Shown here in pieces: positions 29,514-39,638 of a stretch of 64,000 bases of DNA. Within the stretch, counting starts at the first letter, position 1; every line of letters begins with the position of its first letter. This DNA is from Salinicola lusitanus (GTDB lineage: Bacteria > Pseudomonadota > Gammaproteobacteria > Pseudomonadales > Halomonadaceae), in the NCBI RefSeq assembly GCF_003206045.1, contig NZ_PZJM01000004.1:684785-748784 (forward strand), read 5' to 3'. A model generated the notes under the pieces. That model worked only from the letters and a program-made list of their open reading frames with translations. It had not been told where the DNA came from and did no database searches. The position numbers were made by a program, and so were the translations under genes.

Positions 29514-29979
29514 GAAATCACGGTCACTTTCTTGCGTGGACCCGGCCCTCGCGCCCTCAAGCATCATGCGGCGTGCCGGGATGGAACGCGACGGATGTCA
29601 GGTCGTCAGACGCCCCACCAATGTTCGCGACCGGCCAGTGGCCAAGACGCCGAGACAGCCAGCCGACGGCGGGCCCCAACTGGGGCCCGTTCACACTATA
29701 GGCCGCGAGCCGCGTTGCTGCGCCAAGTGCGGTCAGGCAAGGCGCGGGACGCCGATAAGGGTCGTTTCCTTATCCCGTCACCCAACGAAGCCTGGGCGGA
29801 CTCGACGCGCAGCCCCAGGGGACAGGCCTATGTGTCACCCGTCGAGCGAAGCGGCGCCATTTTAGCACAACCGGAAGACGCTTAGCAGGCAATGAATCAA
29901 GCCCGCGGCGGCCGTCTCCGCGATTGACCCCGGCCCGCCAGCCGCTATGCTGGACCCATTGATCGATCTCGAGGGCCGC
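29514..29979. other. Divergent regulatory region between hemA and the TPR lipoprotein gene
   Basis: 466 bp with no supported gene. It holds two inverted repeats: CGGGCCCC-AACT-GGGGCCCG at 29670-29689 and GATAAGG-N7-CCTTATC at 29754-29774. They could be hairpins in a long hemA leader or operators. No confident promoter was identified on either strand. Confidence 0.55.
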
Positions 29980-31698
29980 ATGCCTAAAAGTCTGTTATCC
30001 GCCGCTATCTGCGCGGTCCTGTTGGCTGGCTGCGAGAGCCTGCCGGGCGGTTCCGGGTCGCCGCCTGTCGATGACCCGTTAGCCACGGCACCGCCCGTCT
30101 CCAGCGGCTTCGATGCCGAAGGTCTCTCCCAGGTACTGCTCTCCGAGATGGCTGGCCAACGCGGCGATTTTCATCGTGCTGCGGTTGGGTACCTGGCGGC
30201 GGCCGAGCGCTACCGCTCCGCCCCCCTGGCCGAGCGTGCCACCCTGGCCGCGCGCTATACCGACGACACGGCGCTGCTGAATGCCACGGCGGAGCGCTGG
30301 CAGCAACTGGCACCCGAGGATACGGCCCCGGAAAAGCTGCTGTCGGGGATCGCGATAGACCGCGGCAACTGGCCGGCGGCCCTGCAGCATAGACTGGAAC
30401 TCGCCCGGGCAGGAGAAGATGCCCAACTGCTCGATCTGGCCGACCTGATGGTGGAGTCCCAAGCGGAACTGCCGCCGCTGATTGCCCAGTTGCGCGACTT
30501 CACCGCCACCTTCCCGGACAATGCCGATGCCCAGATGGCAACGGCGCGGCTGGAGGCCGCCGACGGCCGGGTGGACGAGGCCCAGCAGCGTCTGAAACGT
30601 CTGACACGGCAACACGCCGAGCTACCCGAGCTCTGGCTGGCCCGATCCCAGATCGCCCTCGAAGCCGGCGACTACGCCCAGGCCGCCGCTACCGCAAGGC
30701 GTGGCCAGGAGCTCTCACCCGATGACGACCGGTTCCTGCTGGCGTTGGCCCAGGCCCAGATTGCCAATGGCGACATCGCCGCCGCCGAAGGTCAGATCGA
30801 TCAACTGTTGGCACGGCACAACGCAACCCCGTCGCTGCGTATCGGCCTCGCTCAGCTCTATCTCGACGCGGGAGCGATCGAACCCGCTCGTCGGTTGCTG
30901 CTGCCGCTGCTCGACCGCGATGACACGCCGCCGGCCACCTACCTGGTGCTGGGCAGCATTGCCGAGACCCAGGGCGAGATCGAAAACGCCCTTCTTTACT
31001 ACCGCCAGGTACCCGTGGGCCCGGGTTTCCTCGATTCGCGTGCGCTGGCCACCCGTATGCTCACCGCCAACGGTCGCGCCGACGAGGCCCAGCAGTTCCT
31101 GCGCATCGAGATTCTGCGCCACCCCGGCCAACGCGTCGCGCTGACCCAGATCGGCCTGCAGGCTCTCGACAATGTCGATCGGACAGCGGCGGCAGATGCC
31201 CTGCTTGCCAGCAGCCTCGAGCAGGCCCCGGACGACGCCGACCTCCTCTACACTCGCGCCATGCGCGAGTTCGAACGCGGCAACGTCGAGACGATGATGA
31301 GCCAGATGCGTCAACTCATCGCCAGGTACCCAGACAACGCCGCCGCGCTCAACGCCCTGGGCTATACCCTGGCGACGACCACCGAGAGCTACGACGAGGC
31401 GCAGGAACTCATCGAAAGGGCTCACGCCCTCGAGCCGCAGAGCCCGGCGATCCTCGACAGCCTGGGGTGGGTATATTTCAAGCGCGGGGAGACCCGCAAG
31501 GCGCTGGGCTATCTGCGCCGCGCCTACGCCGGCCAACCCGATCAGGAGGTCGCCGCGCATCTCGCCGAAGTGCTGGTCGTGCTCGACCATCAGCAAGAGG
31601 CCCGTGCCCTGGTGAAGTCCGCGCTCGCCGACAGCGAAGTCCATCCGGATATCGACGACCTGTTGACCCGCTATCCGCAGTTGGCCCCGCAGCCATAG
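29980..31698 (+). CDS. TPR-repeat lipoprotein
   Basis: 572 residues from the ATG at 29980 (MPKSLLSAAICAVLLAGCES). The lipobox LAGC places the lipidated Cys at residue 18. The remainder is an alpha-solenoid of tetratricopeptide repeats; clear units include YAQAAATARRGQELSPDD, ALNALGYTLATTTESYDEA and SLGWVYFKRGETRKALGYL. The last three units give the strongest TPR matches. The same gene precedes lolB in pseudomonads. It probably scaffolds an envelope complex; the partner is unknown. Outer-membrane location is inferred because no Asp follows the lipidated Cys. Confidence 0.85.
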   Translation: MPKSLLSAAICAVLLAGCESLPGGSGSPPVDDPLATAPPVSSGFDAEGLSQVLLSEMAGQRGDFHRAAVGYLAAAERYRSAPLAERATLAARYTDDTALLNATAERWQQLAPEDTAPEKLLSGIAIDRGNWPAALQHRLELARAGEDAQLLDLADLMVESQAELPPLIAQLRDFTATFPDNADAQMATARLEAADGRVDEAQQRLKRLTRQHAELPELWLARSQIALEAGDYAQAAATARRGQELSPDDDRFLLALAQAQIANGDIAAAEGQIDQLLARHNATPSLRIGLAQLYLDAGAIEPARRLLLPLLDRDDTPPATYLVLGSIAETQGEIENALLYYRQVPVGPGFLDSRALATRMLTANGRADEAQQFLRIEILRHPGQRVALTQIGLQALDNVDRTAAADALLASSLEQAPDDADLLYTRAMREFERGNVETMMSQMRQLIARYPDNAAALNALGYTLATTTESYDEAQELIERAHALEPQSPAILDSLGWVYFKRGETRKALGYLRRAYAGQPDQEVAAHLAEVLVVLDHQQEARALVKSALADSEVHPDIDDLLTRYPQLAPQP

Positions 31699-31810
31699 TC
31701 CCCCGGGGCAAGGCGGACGAACTCGCAGTTCGTGACCACCTGGCGCCCCTGTTATCGTATGCGCCCCGAATATGCACGCCGGAATCATCCGCACCCGACA
31801 GGAATCTGCC

Positions 31811-32509
31811 ATGTCTCCAAGCCTTTTCGCCAATGTTCAGCCACGCCACCTGTCGCTCCCGTCTCGACGCTGGTGGCAGCCACTGGGAGCGCTGCTTCTG
31901 CTGGCCTGGCTGGCCGGCTGCGCCGGACAGGCCCCGGCCCCGGACGTGCCGCGGCAGCCTGACGACTGGCAGCGGCAACAGCAGGACCTGGCAGCGCTGG
32001 ATACCTGGAAGGTGGTCGGCAAGGTCGGGCTACGTACCGCCGAAGAGAGCCGCAGTGCCAACCTCGACTGGTCCCAGGCACCCGATCACTACCGCATGCT
32101 GATCAGCGGCCCCTTCGGTGCCGGACGCAGCGTCCTCGAAGGCCGCCGGGGCGCCGTCACCCTGACCACCGGCGATGGTCGTTTCGAGGCGTCGTCGCCG
32201 GAAGCGCTGATGCAGCAACAGCTGGGTTGGTCGCTGCCGATATCGGCGCTGGACTACTGGGTGCGAGGACTCCCCGCGCCAGGCCGGCCCCATCAGCAGA
32301 GCGATGATGAACTCGGTTTCCCCCGGACCCTGAGCCAGGATGGCTGGACCATTCACTACCGGGACTGGACCTATGCCGACTCGCTGTGGCTGCCGAGCCG
32401 GCTGATCATGACCTACGATGACATCCGCGCCACGCTGGTGGTCAACCAGTGGCAACCGGGGAGCGGCAGCGACCAAGCGCCCGAACCGGCGGCGGACGGG
32501 TCGCCATGA
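31811..32509 (+). CDS. lolB: Outer-membrane lipoprotein insertase LolB
   Basis: 232 residues from the ATG at 31811. The lipobox LAGC (Cys about residue 37) follows an unusually long basic N-region. The LolB core is present: WKVVGKVGLRTAEESRSANL, GPFGAGRSVLEG, LGWSLPISALDYWVRGLPAP and WTIHYRDW. It receives lipoproteins from LolA and inserts them in the outer membrane. The stop overlaps ispE (ATGA). Confidence 0.92.
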   Translation: MSPSLFANVQPRHLSLPSRRWWQPLGALLLLAWLAGCAGQAPAPDVPRQPDDWQRQQQDLAALDTWKVVGKVGLRTAEESRSANLDWSQAPDHYRMLISGPFGAGRSVLEGRRGAVTLTTGDGRFEASSPEALMQQQLGWSLPISALDYWVRGLPAPGRPHQQSDDELGFPRTLSQDGWTIHYRDWTYADSLWLPSRLIMTYDDIRATLVVNQWQPGSGSDQAPEPAADGSP

Positions 32510-33390
32510 GATCGCTGACGCTGCCCGCGCCGGCCAAGCTCAATCGGCTGCTGCGGATCACCGGGCGTCGCGAGGATGGCTATCACTCGCTGCAGACGCT
32601 GTTCCAGATCCTGGATCGCGGCGACACGCTGCGGTTCGAGACGCAGCCCCGGGGAACCGATATCGTCTTGTCGCCGGCACTCGCCGGCGTCGCCGAAGCG
32701 GACAACCTGATCGTTCGCGCCGCCCGCCGGCTTCAGCGCGAGACCGGCTGTCGGCAGGGCGCGGCCATCACCCTGGAGAAGCGCCTACCGATGGGTGGCG
32801 GACTGGGAGGCGGCAGCTCCAACGCCGCCACCACGCTACTGGCGCTCGACCGCCTCTGGGGTCTCGGGCTCGGGCTCGAGCGGCTGGCGACGCTGGGGCT
32901 GGAGCTGGGCGCCGATGTTCCGGTGTTCGTGCGGGGCCGCACCGCCTGGGCGGAGGGCGTTGGCGAGCGCTTGAGTGCCGTGGATCTCGAGCCCGCCTGG
33001 TTCGTCATCCTCCATCCTGGCGTGGAAATCTCCACGGCGGCGATTTTCGGCCACCCCGGTTTGACACGCGATAGCACGGTCATTAGTATGCGTCGCGCAC
33101 TCGACGGGGCTGGCCCCGAAGCGGTGTGGCGCAACGACTGCGAGAGCATCGTGCGAGCGCTTCATCCCGAGGTCGATCGCGCGCTGGACTGGCTTGGCCA
33201 GTACGGCAACGCGATGCTGACGGGGACCGGCGCCTGCGTCTTCTGTCCGCTGGACGGCGAAACGCAGGCCGATCAGGTACTGCAGCAGGTCCCGGATGAA
33301 TGGCAAGCCTTCAAGGCCCGCGGTTGCAATCTGTCGCCGCTGCACCAGGCGTTGGATCTTGCCGAAGGTTTGGGTCACGCCCAAGCGTGA
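32506..33390 (+). CDS. ispE: 4-diphosphocytidyl-2-C-methyl-D-erythritol kinase
   Basis: 294 residues from the ATG at 32506, which overlaps lolB by 4 bp; the upstream in-frame extension is inside lolB. GHMP kinase motifs: PAPAKLNRLLRITGRREDGY at the start, PMGGGLGGGSSNAATT as ATP loop, and LTGTGACVFC near the end. It phosphorylates CDP-ME in the MEP isoprenoid route. lolB-ispE-tRNA-Gln-prs is conserved in gammaproteobacteria. Confidence 0.95.
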   Translation: MRSLTLPAPAKLNRLLRITGRREDGYHSLQTLFQILDRGDTLRFETQPRGTDIVLSPALAGVAEADNLIVRAARRLQRETGCRQGAAITLEKRLPMGGGLGGGSSNAATTLLALDRLWGLGLGLERLATLGLELGADVPVFVRGRTAWAEGVGERLSAVDLEPAWFVILHPGVEISTAAIFGHPGLTRDSTVISMRRALDGAGPEAVWRNDCESIVRALHPEVDRALDWLGQYGNAMLTGTGACVFCPLDGETQADQVLQQVPDEWQAFKARGCNLSPLHQALDLAEGLGHAQA

Positions 33391-33529
33391 CGTCTTCGCT
33401 CTGGAAACCGGTGACCTACGCGGTTTTCACCAGTCTTTTCAGACGAATGACGACTTCACGACTGGTTTTGCCCTCAAACCTAGCCAACGGTTTGCGCTTT
33501 TGCGCATAATGAGCGCGACCGATGATTGC

Positions 33530-33604
33530 TGGGGTATCGCCAAGTGGTAAGGCACTGGTTTCTGGTACCAGCATTCCCAGGTTCGAATCCTGGTACCCCA
33601 GCCA
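33530..33604 (+). tRNA. tRNA-Gln(CTG)
   Basis: 75 nt with encoded CCA. Acceptor TGGGGTA pairs with TACCCCA; the anticodon stem CTGGT/ACCAG closes the loop TTCTGGT, whose central triplet is CTG; the T-arm contains GGTTCGAATCC. Nearly identical to the E. coli glutamine tRNA. A CATAAT box at 33505-33510 may be its -10. Confidence 0.96.
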
Positions 33605-33862
33605 CTTCCTGAATTTCGACAAGCCTGCAAACGGAAACCGGGACGCGATGGCCGCTCAGCCCACACGATTTCCCCACCGACGTTGCGGTTCTTTTCCCTG
33701 CCGTCTCGACGCGCGACTTCGATGCCGCCCCGCATCGCAAGCGGGCTGGCATGGTGTTTCGGCAACCTCTCGTCTCGTACGCTACCGGCAGTCTTGTCCC
33801 CCGTCCTGGCTTGAACCGAATGTCCCCTACTGACCTTCAACAGCTCCCAAAGGTGGCCGCGC

Positions 33863-34804
33863 GTGTCTAAATTGATGGTTTTTACCGGTAACGCCAATGT
33901 CGGACTCGCCTCCAAGGTAGCCGAGAGTCTCGATAACCGGCTCGGCCATGCCACGGTCGGCCAGTTCAGCGATGGCGAAATCGCTGTCGAGATCAACGAA
34001 AACGTGCGCGGTAAAGACGTCTTTATTCTCCAGTCGACCTGCGCGCCGACCAACGACAACCTGATGGAACTGATCCTGATGGTCGATGCGCTGCGCCGCG
34101 CTTCGGCAACGCGGATCACCGCGGTGGTGCCCTACTTCGGCTACGCCCGCCAGGATCGCCGCGTACGCTCCGCTCGCGTGCCGATCTCGGCCAAGGTCGT
34201 GGCGGACATGATGGTCAAGGCCGGCGTCGACCGGGTCATGACCATGGACCTCCACGCCGACCAGATCCAGGGTTTCTTCGACGTGCCGGTGGACAACGTC
34301 TACGGCTCGCCGATCCTGCTCGACGACATCGAGCGCCAGAACTACGACGATCTGGTAGTGGTCTCCCCCGACGTGGGCGGCGTGGTGCGCGCTCGCGCCA
34401 TCGCCAAGCAGCTCAACGTCGACCTGGCGATCATCGACAAGCGCCGCCCGCAGGCCAACCAGGCCCAGGTGATGCACATCATCGGCGACATCCAGGACCG
34501 CACCTGCGTGGTGGTCGACGACATGGTCGATACCGCCGGCACCCTGTGCAAGGCCGCCGAGGCGCTGAAGGCTCACGGCGCCCGTCGGGTGGTCGCGTAC
34601 GCCACGCATCCGATCCTTTCCGGACCCGCGGTGGACAATATTAGTGGCTCGGTGCTTGACGAACTCGTCGTTGCCGATACCATACCGCTCTCCGAACCTG
34701 CACGTCGCAGCGGCAAGATCCGTCAATTGACGGTCGCCGGCCTGATTGCCGAAGCCATCCGGCGTGTCAGTAACGAAGAATCCGTCAGCGCGATGTTTCA
34801 CTGA
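33863..34804 (+). CDS. prs: Ribose-phosphate pyrophosphokinase
   Basis: 313 residues. GTG start at 33863 with AAAGGTGG 6-7 bases upstream; the next ATG would remove the conserved [10 protein letters not shown] beginning. The ATP/Mg region [20 protein letters not shown], and the PRPP motif [19 protein letters not shown], are intact. Makes PRPP for nucleotide, His, Trp and NAD synthesis. Class I enzyme by length and sequence. Confidence 0.97.
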   Translation: MSKLMVFTGNANVGLASKVAESLDNRLGHATVGQFSDGEIAVEINENVRGKDVFILQSTCAPTNDNLMELILMVDALRRASATRITAVVPYFGYARQDRRVRSARVPISAKVVADMMVKAGVDRVMTMDLHADQIQGFFDVPVDNVYGSPILLDDIERQNYDDLVVVSPDVGGVVRARAIAKQLNVDLAIIDKRRPQANQAQVMHIIGDIQDRTCVVVDDMVDTAGTLCKAAEALKAHGARRVVAYATHPILSGPAVDNISGSVLDELVVADTIPLSEPARRSGKIRQLTVAGLIAEAIRRVSNEESVSAMFH

Positions 34805-34958
34805 TCCCTCCCGACACCGGAAACGGGACGGGAGCGAACAGCGAGGCGCGCGTGGATACGTGGGCCACTGCCATGATGGCGGTGGTCCCTGCTGGAACGG
34901 CATCGTCTGGTCGCGGGCGATGCCGATTCCTTTACTTGACCACTAGAGGTGACAATCA

Positions 34959-35606
34959 ATGTCCCATTACACCCTGACCGCCAATGTTCGTAAGGAGCTG
35001 GGGAAAGGTGCGAGCCGCCGCCTGCGCCGCAAGAACGAACAGGTCGCCGCCATCATCTACGGTGGCGAAGCCGCCCCGCAGCCGATCACCATCGACAAGC
35101 CGGCCTTCTACAAGGCGATCGAAGACGAGGCGTTCTTCTCCTCGGTCATCGATATCAAGGTCGACGGCAAGAGCGAGCAGGTCGTCATCCGTGATCTTCA
35201 GCGTCACCCGTACAAGGCGCTGATCACTCATGCCGACTTCATGCGCGTCGATGCGACCCACGAGCTGACCCTGAACGTCCCGCTGCACTTCCTCAACGAA
35301 GAGAGCTGCAAGGGCGTCAAGGACGAAGGTGGCGTGATCCACGTGCTCAACAACGACGTCCAGATCAGCTGCCTGCCGTCCAAGCTGCCGGAGTACCTCG
35401 AAGTCGACGTCGCCAACCTGGGCCTCGGCGAGACCATCCACCTCTCCGACCTCAAGCTGCCGGAAGGTGTGACCCTGGTCGAGCTGACCCATGGCGAAGA
35501 GCACGATGCCGGCGTCGTCAGCGTGACGCACCCGACCGTGTCGCGCGACGACGAAGTCGCCGGTGAAGGCGTCGACGAAGATGGCGAGCCGAAAGGCGAC
35601 GCATAA
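34959..35606 (+). CDS. rplY: 50S ribosomal protein L25 (CTC family)
   Basis: 215 residues: N-terminal L25 domain binding 5S rRNA (residues 1-95, [20 protein letters not shown]) and the C-terminal TL5-type domain (about 100-190). The tail is acidic ([17 protein letters not shown]). GAGGTGA lies 7 bases before the ATG. prs-rplY-pth-ychF order is conserved. Confidence 0.96.
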   Translation: MSHYTLTANVRKELGKGASRRLRRKNEQVAAIIYGGEAAPQPITIDKPAFYKAIEDEAFFSSVIDIKVDGKSEQVVIRDLQRHPYKALITHADFMRVDATHELTLNVPLHFLNEESCKGVKDEGGVIHVLNNDVQISCLPSKLPEYLEVDVANLGLGETIHLSDLKLPEGVTLVELTHGEEHDAGVVSVTHPTVSRDDEVAGEGVDEDGEPKGDA

Positions 35607-35640
35607 TCTTGCGTCAAAGACCGGATAACAGGCAGTCGGC

Positions 35641-36222
35641 ATGGTAGTGAAAGCGATCATTGGTCTCGGTAACCCGGGGCCGGAATACGAAGACACTCGC
35701 CACAATGCCGGCGCCTGGCTGGTCGAGCAACTCGCGAGGGACGCAGCGCAGACGCTGCGTCCCGAGCGCAAGTTTCTGGGTCTGTATGCCAAGATCCGTC
35801 TGAGCGGGCACGACCTGCACCTGCTCAACCCCACCACTTTCATGAATCGCAGCGGCGCCTCCGTGGCCGCGCTGTGCCAGTTCTTCAAGATCGCCCCGGA
35901 CGAGCTTCTCGTCGCCCATGACGAGCTCGATATCGCTCCCGGCTGCGCTCGTTACAAGACGGGTGGCGGACACGGCGGGCACAACGGTCTGCGCGACATC
36001 GTCAGCGCGCTGGGCAATACCAACGGTTTTCACCGCCTCCGCATCGGCATCGGCCATCCCGGCAGCGCCAAGCTGGTCACCAACTACGTGCTCGGGCGTC
36101 CCGGCAAGGCGGAGCGCCAGGCCATCGACGATGCGCTTCTCGAAACCGTGCACACCCTCCCCGACGCCCTCGACGGCCAATGGGCCAAGGCGATGAATCG
36201 CCTGCACAGCTTCAAGAGCTGA
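35641..36222 (+). CDS. pth: Peptidyl-tRNA hydrolase
   Basis: 193 residues. [17 protein letters not shown] contains the catalytic His; [21 protein letters not shown] (catalytic Asp) and [13 protein letters not shown] are the family signatures. It recycles peptidyl-tRNA that drops off ribosomes. Starts 34 bp after rplY. Confidence 0.97.
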   Translation: MVVKAIIGLGNPGPEYEDTRHNAGAWLVEQLARDAAQTLRPERKFLGLYAKIRLSGHDLHLLNPTTFMNRSGASVAALCQFFKIAPDELLVAHDELDIAPGCARYKTGGGHGGHNGLRDIVSALGNTNGFHRLRIGIGHPGSAKLVTNYVLGRPGKAERQAIDDALLETVHTLPDALDGQWAKAMNRLHSFKS

Positions 36223-36379
36223 GCAACGGGAAAGAGAACGAAACAGGACTGCCTCGGCATTCGGGCGCGTTGCTTCCCGGTGCGCAGCGCCGTTCTTTCC
36301 TATTCCTTCTGCTGCAGTGTCCCGTAGAATAGCGAGCCTCTCTTTCAGCTTTTCCTGCACATCAACTCGGATACATTTT

Positions 36380-37471
<1,092 letters not shown>

Positions 37472-37511
37472 CCGGGGCCGCCCCCGAACTGAATGTGGAT
37501 TTCGGAAAGCG

Positions 37512-37539
37512 TTGACGTTTCATCGGGTTATGGTAGTAT
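37512..37539 (+). promoter_or_regulatory. Sigma70 promoter of tRNA-Met
   Basis: TTGACG (37512-37517), 16-bp spacer, TAGTAT (37534-37539), about 38 bp before the mature tRNA. Confidence 0.65.
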
Positions 37540-37576
37540 TCGCAACCGTTGTCGGGCGACTCGATTTGCCCCTTGA

Positions 37577-37653
37577 GGCTACGTAGCTCAGCTGGTTAGA
37601 GCACATCACTCATAATGATGGGGTCCCCTGTTCGAATCAGGGCGTAGCCACCA
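37577..37653 (+). tRNA. tRNA-Met(CAT), elongator type
   Basis: 77 nt with encoded CCA. Acceptor GGCTACG pairs with CGTAGCC; anticodon stem CATCA/TGATG closes loop CTCATAA with CAT in the centre; T-arm contains TTCGAATC. The acceptor begins with a paired G, unlike initiator tRNA, so it is the elongator. Confidence 0.95.
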
Positions 37654-37659
37654 GATATC

Positions 37660-37703
37660 ACGACAAGGCCCGCCGTTCTCGCGATCGGCGGGCCTTGTCG
37701 TTT
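37660..37703 (+). terminator. Terminator after tRNA-Met
   Basis: Perfect 16-bp arms ACGACAAGGCCCGCCG / CGGCGGGCCTTGTCGT with a 10-nt loop, then TTC. It begins 7 bp after the tRNA and ends about 50 bp from the convergent aminotransferase gene. Confidence 0.8.
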
Positions 37704-37751
37704 CCGGCTGGTCCGGCGTCGGCCGACTCGCTCGAGCCGGCCGACGGTGGC

Positions 37752-38624
37752 TTAGAGGGCGCGGCGGCGACTCTCCTCGATATACGCCGCTCGCAGGCGC
37801 CGGGCCACCTCGCCGGCGCGACCATCGCCGACCGGGACCCCATCGATCGCGATGACCGGTGTCACGAACGAGGAGGCCGACGTCACGAAGCACTCCCTGG
37901 CCTGCTGTGCCTCATCGACGCTGAACGCCCGCTCCTCGAGCTGCAGTGCCAGCGTCTCGGCGAGCGTCATGACGGCGGCCCGGGTAATGCCCGGCAAAAT
38001 GGCGGATGAGAGCTCGCGGGTCACCAGGGTGGCGTCGTGCGTCAGCATCCACACATTGTTGGAAGCCCCTTCGGTCACCATGCCGTCCTCGACCAACCAG
38101 GCATCATCGGCCCCGGCCGCCTTCGCCGCCATCTTGGCCATGGCGGGATAGAGCAGTTGCACCGTCTTGATATCACGCCGTGCCCAGCGCCAGTCCGGCT
38201 GCGTGGCCACGCGGATACCCTCCCGGCCACTGCGGGCGTCGACCAGCGACTTGGCCTGGGTGAACAGCACCAGCGTGGGCTGGGTATCGGCGTCGGGGTA
38301 GTGAAAATCCCGGTCGCCGGCGCTGCCTCGGGTCAACTGGAGGTAGACCATCCCCTCGTCCAGCGCATTGCGCCGAATCAGCTCGCGGTGGATCGCCAGC
38401 AGCGCCTCATCATCCCAAGGAAGCGCTATCTCGAGCGCGGCGGCGGAGCGTTTCAGGCGCCCCATGTGGCCGGGGAAGTCGACCAGCTTGCCGCCCAGCA
38501 CCGAAGAGACCTCGTAGACGCCATCGGCGAGCAGGAACCCCCGGTCGAAGATCGATACCGTGGCGTCCCGCTCCGCGACGTAGTCGCCATTCACGTACAC
38601 CGTGCGCTGTGTCATCTCATCCAT
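37752..38624 (-). CDS. dat: D-amino-acid aminotransferase (class IV PLP)
   Basis: 290 residues, fold-type IV aminotransferase. YVNGDYVAERDATVSIFDRG and FLLADGVYEV near the N-terminus, catalytic Lys in RRDIKTVQLLYPAM, and EGASNNVWML for PLP phosphate binding match D-alanine transaminases rather than branched-chain IlvE. It transfers the amino group of D-amino acids to 2-oxoglutarate, giving D-glutamate. It is the last gene of the minus-strand D-amino-acid block, 33 bp after dgcA. This order makes sense because D-glutamate is the DgcN substrate. A second ATG is three codons in. Confidence 0.88.
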   Translation of the reverse strand: MDEMTQRTVYVNGDYVAERDATVSIFDRGFLLADGVYEVSSVLGGKLVDFPGHMGRLKRSAAALEIALPWDDEALLAIHRELIRRNALDEGMVYLQLTRGSAGDRDFHYPDADTQPTLVLFTQAKSLVDARSGREGIRVATQPDWRWARRDIKTVQLLYPAMAKMAAKAAGADDAWLVEDGMVTEGASNNVWMLTHDATLVTRELSSAILPGITRAAVMTLAETLALQLEERAFSVDEAQQARECFVTSASSFVTPVIAIDGVPVGDGRAGEVARRLRAAYIEESRRRAL

Positions 38625-38657
38625 TCTCTTGTCTCGATCCTCGCGCGACGCGCCCCT

Positions 38658-39638
38658 TCAGCCCCACAGGTGCGGCGAAGCCGGGTGGATGCCTGCGGCG
38701 TCGAAACGCATGCCAGGCTCGCGATCCCGGGCCAGCAGCAGCGGCCCGTCGAGATCGACCACGGCCGCCCCCTGGGCCACCAGCAGTGCCGGTGCCATCG
38801 ACAGCGACGACCCCACCATGCACCCCACCATCACCTCGAATCCCAGGGCCTGCGCCTCGCGCTTGAGCGCCAGAGCTTCGGTCAAACCACCGGTCTTGTC
38901 GAGCTTGATATTGATCATGTCGTAGCGCCCCGTCAGCGCCGCCAGGGAGCTGCGGTCGTGACAGGCCTCGTCGGCACACACCGGCAACGGCCGCTCGATC
39001 TCCGCCAGTGCCGCGTCATCCGCGGCCGGCAGCGGCTGCTCCACCATCTCGATTCCCAGCTCGAGCAGGGCCGGCGCCAGACGTTGATAGGCCTCGCGAT
39101 CCCATCCCTCGTTGGCGTCGACGATGATCCGCGCATCCGGCGCTCCCTCGCGCACCGCCCGCAGCCGCTCGATATCGCCCTCCCCGCCCAGCTTCAGCTT
39201 CAACAGGGGGCGCGCGGCGTGACGCCTCGCCTTGTCGCGCATCACCGCCGGGCTATCGAGCGAGAGCGTGAAAGCCGTGATCTCGGCCACGGGTGCCGAC
39301 AGCCCGGCGAGTTGCCAGACCGGCGTTCCGCTGCGCTTGGCCTCGAGATCCCAGAACGCGCAATCCACCGCGTTACGTGCCGCCCCGGCCGGCAGCCGGG
39401 CCTGCAGCGCCTCACGATCCAGCCCGTGGGCCAGCTCGTCCTGCAGCGATTCGATCTGCGCGATGACGCTCGCCACCGACTCGCCATAGTGCGCATAGGG
39501 CACGCACTCGCCGCGCCCGGCATGAACGCCGTCGCTCAGGGTCGCCACCACGACCCGCGCGTCGGTGCGCGAGCCGCGGGAGATGGTGAACACCTCGGCG
39601 AGGGGGAAGACCTGCTCCTCGACGCTCAGCCTCAACAT
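38658..39638 (-). CDS. dgcA: N-acetyl-D-glutamate racemase DgcA (enolase superfamily)
   Basis: 326 residues from the ATG at 39638, overlapping dgcN by 7 bp. Muconate-lactonizing-type enolase superfamily member of the dipeptide-epimerase group: catalytic KxK (LLKLKLGG), metal ligands in IIVDANEGWD, VEQPL and CADEACHD, and the second catalytic Lys in INIKLDKTGG. Alone it could be read as L-Ala-D/L-Glu epimerase, but adjacency to dgcN fits DgcA, which converts N-acetyl-D-glutamate to the L-form in marine D-amino-acid catabolism. No peptidoglycan dipeptide peptidase gene is nearby to favour the epimerase reading. Confidence 0.85.
   Translation of the reverse strand: MLRLSVEEQVFPLAEVFTISRGSRTDARVVVATLSDGVHAGRGECVPYAHYGESVASVIAQIESLQDELAHGLDREALQARLPAGAARNAVDCAFWDLEAKRSGTPVWQLAGLSAPVAEITAFTLSLDSPAVMRDKARRHAARPLLKLKLGGEGDIERLRAVREGAPDARIIVDANEGWDREAYQRLAPALLELGIEMVEQPLPAADDAALAEIERPLPVCADEACHDRSSLAALTGRYDMINIKLDKTGGLTEALALKREAQALGFEVMVGCMVGSSLSMAPALLVAQGAAVVDLDGPLLLARDREPGMRFDAAGIHPASPHLWG

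Noticed and set aside
37577-37653. tRNA-Met as an integration site for a mobile element
   Set aside because: The downstream block has no integrase and no repeat of the tRNA 3-prime end was noticed; a strong terminator follows the tRNA directly.
38658-39638. Reading the enolase-superfamily gene as an L-Ala-D/L-Glu epimerase of murein recycling
   Set aside because: The overlapping dgcN and the adjacent D-transaminase fit DgcA better; residue-level specificity cannot be settled by eye.
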